Source: Parietichytrium sp. I65-24A
Lineage: Eukaryota > Sar > Bigyra > Thraustochytrida > Thraustochytriidae
Length of the DNA stretch: 64,000 nucleotides
NCBI GenBank assembly: GCA_012862575.1
Contig: BLSF01000035.1
Coordinates: forward strand, 186,001-250,000
Reading direction: 5' to 3'
Both the position numbers and the translations under genes were made by a program. The notes beneath the pieces were generated by a model. The model was not told the DNA's origin, did no database searches, and saw only the letters and a list, made by a program, of their open reading frames with translations. This document shows positions 61,069 to 64,000 of this stretch, piece by piece. The stretch's first letter is position 1. The number at the start of each line of letters is the position of its first letter.

Positions 61069-61863
61069 GCGGTGGAAGCGGGCGAATTGGACGCGCTGGA
61101 GGACGACGTGTGGGCTGACTCAGACCTCGACGAGGAGAACGGAGGGCAGAGCGCCAACTTTGAGGTGCAGGCGCTGGAGCAGCGACTGGAAAACGTGCGT
61201 TTTGGATGAAGGTGTGCTGGTGTGTTTGTTTGTTTGCTTGCTTGCTTGATTGCTTGCTTGCTTGTTTGTTTGTTTGTTTGTTTGTTTGTTTGTTTGTTTG
61301 TTTGTTTGGTTGTTTGTTTGTTTGTTTGTTTGGTTGGTTGGTTGGTTGGTTTGTTTGGTTGTTTGGATTGTTTTGGGGCGCTTAGGGATGCTGACGGTGT
61401 GAGTTGCTATTGGTCGTCGTTTGCGTGGACTTGGCGGGACTTTTTCTGGGGCATCGATTTGGTGCCGAATTGGTTTGGTGCTGCGGGATGTATTGTATGT
61501 CGGTGTTGGTCGTCGCGTTTGGCTTGTGGCTCGGATCGCAGGCTGGCTTCGAGAGCGGCGTATCGGAAACGTATGGCGTCGAGTCGCAGGAGACGCAGGA
61601 TGCTTTTGAGGAGGGGCTTGCGATGGGCATGAGAGAAGCATTCAACGCTGGCAGGCTTCTCGGCGAGATTAGGTGAGTTGGCGGCTCTTGTGGCTGTTGG
61701 CGAATGAAGGTTGTGCTGGTGCTCATGCAGCTCGGGATTTGTGCGACGCAGGCTGGAGCCCAAGCTAGACGCTGAAAAGGTGGAGACACTGTATCAAAAG
61801 ATTCGGGCGCGCGACTTCGTCAGCGTGGATGAAGTGAGCAGGAACCTTGTCAAGAACGAGTGA
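61066..61863 (+). CDS. YAE1-like protein (deca-GX3 motif), three exons
   Basis: Exons 61066-61194, 61542-61672 and 61752-61863 join to 123 residues. Introns are 347 bp (GTGCGT...ATCGCAG) and 79 bp (GTGAGT...GACGCAG). Exon 1 is acidic (EDDVWADSDLDEE), as in Yae1 N termini. Exon 2 carries the spaced-glycine motif AGFESGVSETYG, then AFEEGLAMGMREAFNAG and GRLLGEI, the Yae1/Lto1 'deca-GX3' helix pattern. In yeast and humans Yae1 and Lto1 link the ABC protein ABCE1/Rli1 to the cytosolic iron-sulfur targeting complex, so this would be a maturation adaptor for ribosome recycling. No LTO1 gene is seen nearby. Assignment is by motif only, but each splice junction keeps the frame. Confidence 0.72.
61215..61365. 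repeat. (TTTG)n/(CTTG)n/(GGTT)n compound repeat inside intron 1 of the YAE1-like gene
   Basis: G/T-only tract of about 150 bp that makes up nearly half of the 347-bp intron. Confidence 0.9.
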
Positions 61864-62067
61864 CTTGACACTTGGATGTATTGACGCCGTATGGTGTTCC
61901 ATTCTTGCGAAATTGACGCCACTGGGGATTATGACCTCCTCTCTGTAATTAATTATGTTTTCCGAAAGTCAAAGTTCTGCAAAAATGAATCGAAAGGAAC
62001 AAATATTCTTTTAATCTTCTACATTCATTGCCGGTACTTTTACCTGGATCACGGAAATCCCGATCTT

Positions 62068-64000
<1,933 letters not shown>

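Overview
The window looks like nuclear DNA of a unicellular eukaryote. The evidence is a set of purely eukaryotic proteins (RAD50, topoisomerase III with a GRF finger, a p24/TMED cargo receptor, PX, START and PH domain proteins, EF-hand-like PI-PLC), a few short GT-AG introns (60-347 bp, usually starting GTAAGT or GTGAGT), occasional TATA boxes, and spacers full of microsatellites. All three stop codons are used, so the code is standard. Intron-poor genes, roughly 0.2-5 kb spacers and proline-threonine stalks of the PT[K/Q/R]SPT kind point to a stramenopile, most likely a labyrinthulomycete (thraustochytrid-like). That placement is inference. I saw no rRNA, tRNA, CRISPR array, transposon or virus-like element.

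Layout. 1-5.4 kb: the N-terminal part of an acylated phosphoinositide phospholipase C (-), a COX14-like assembly factor (+), ornithine decarboxylase (-). 7.5-10.0 kb: a two-exon, probably nuclear protein of unknown family (-). 10.9-20.6 kb: a p24/TMED protein (+), a large alpha/beta-hydrolase lipase (+), an OPT-family transporter of the prokaryotic/YSL type (-). 20.6-26.05 kb: a 5.4-kb stretch in which I see no gene. 26.05-29.6 kb: a fused FABP-like / membrane / PX / START lipid-handling protein and a small spliced membrane protein that may be ERG28-like (both +). 29.7-49.65 kb: four genes on the minus strand: TOP3 with six zinc knuckles, a 1875-residue multicopper oxidase fused to a polycystin-1-like REJ/GPS membrane part, an FLVCR-like MFS carrier, and RAD50. 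51.1-57.8 kb: a three-exon prolyl oligopeptidase and a PH-domain protein (both +). 58.0-60.4 kb: a secreted or GPI-anchored cysteine-rich repeat protein (-) whose upstream repeats are frame-broken, next to a lone ricin-type lectin fragment (+). 61.1-64 kb: a three-exon YAE1-like protein (+) and the C-terminal half of an ABCC transporter (-), running off the window.

The genes do not form an operon. Two loose themes appear: lipid signalling and transfer (PI-PLC, lipase, FABP-PX-START, possible ERG28) and possible metal or metal-chelate handling (OPT/YSL-type carrier, copper oxidase fusion, FLVCR-like carrier). RAD50 and TOP3 are both recombination enzymes. The most unusual items are the copper oxidase-polycystin fusion, the FABP-PX-START fusion, the zinc-knuckle array on TOP3, and the regular placement of tandem repeats just upstream of start codons.
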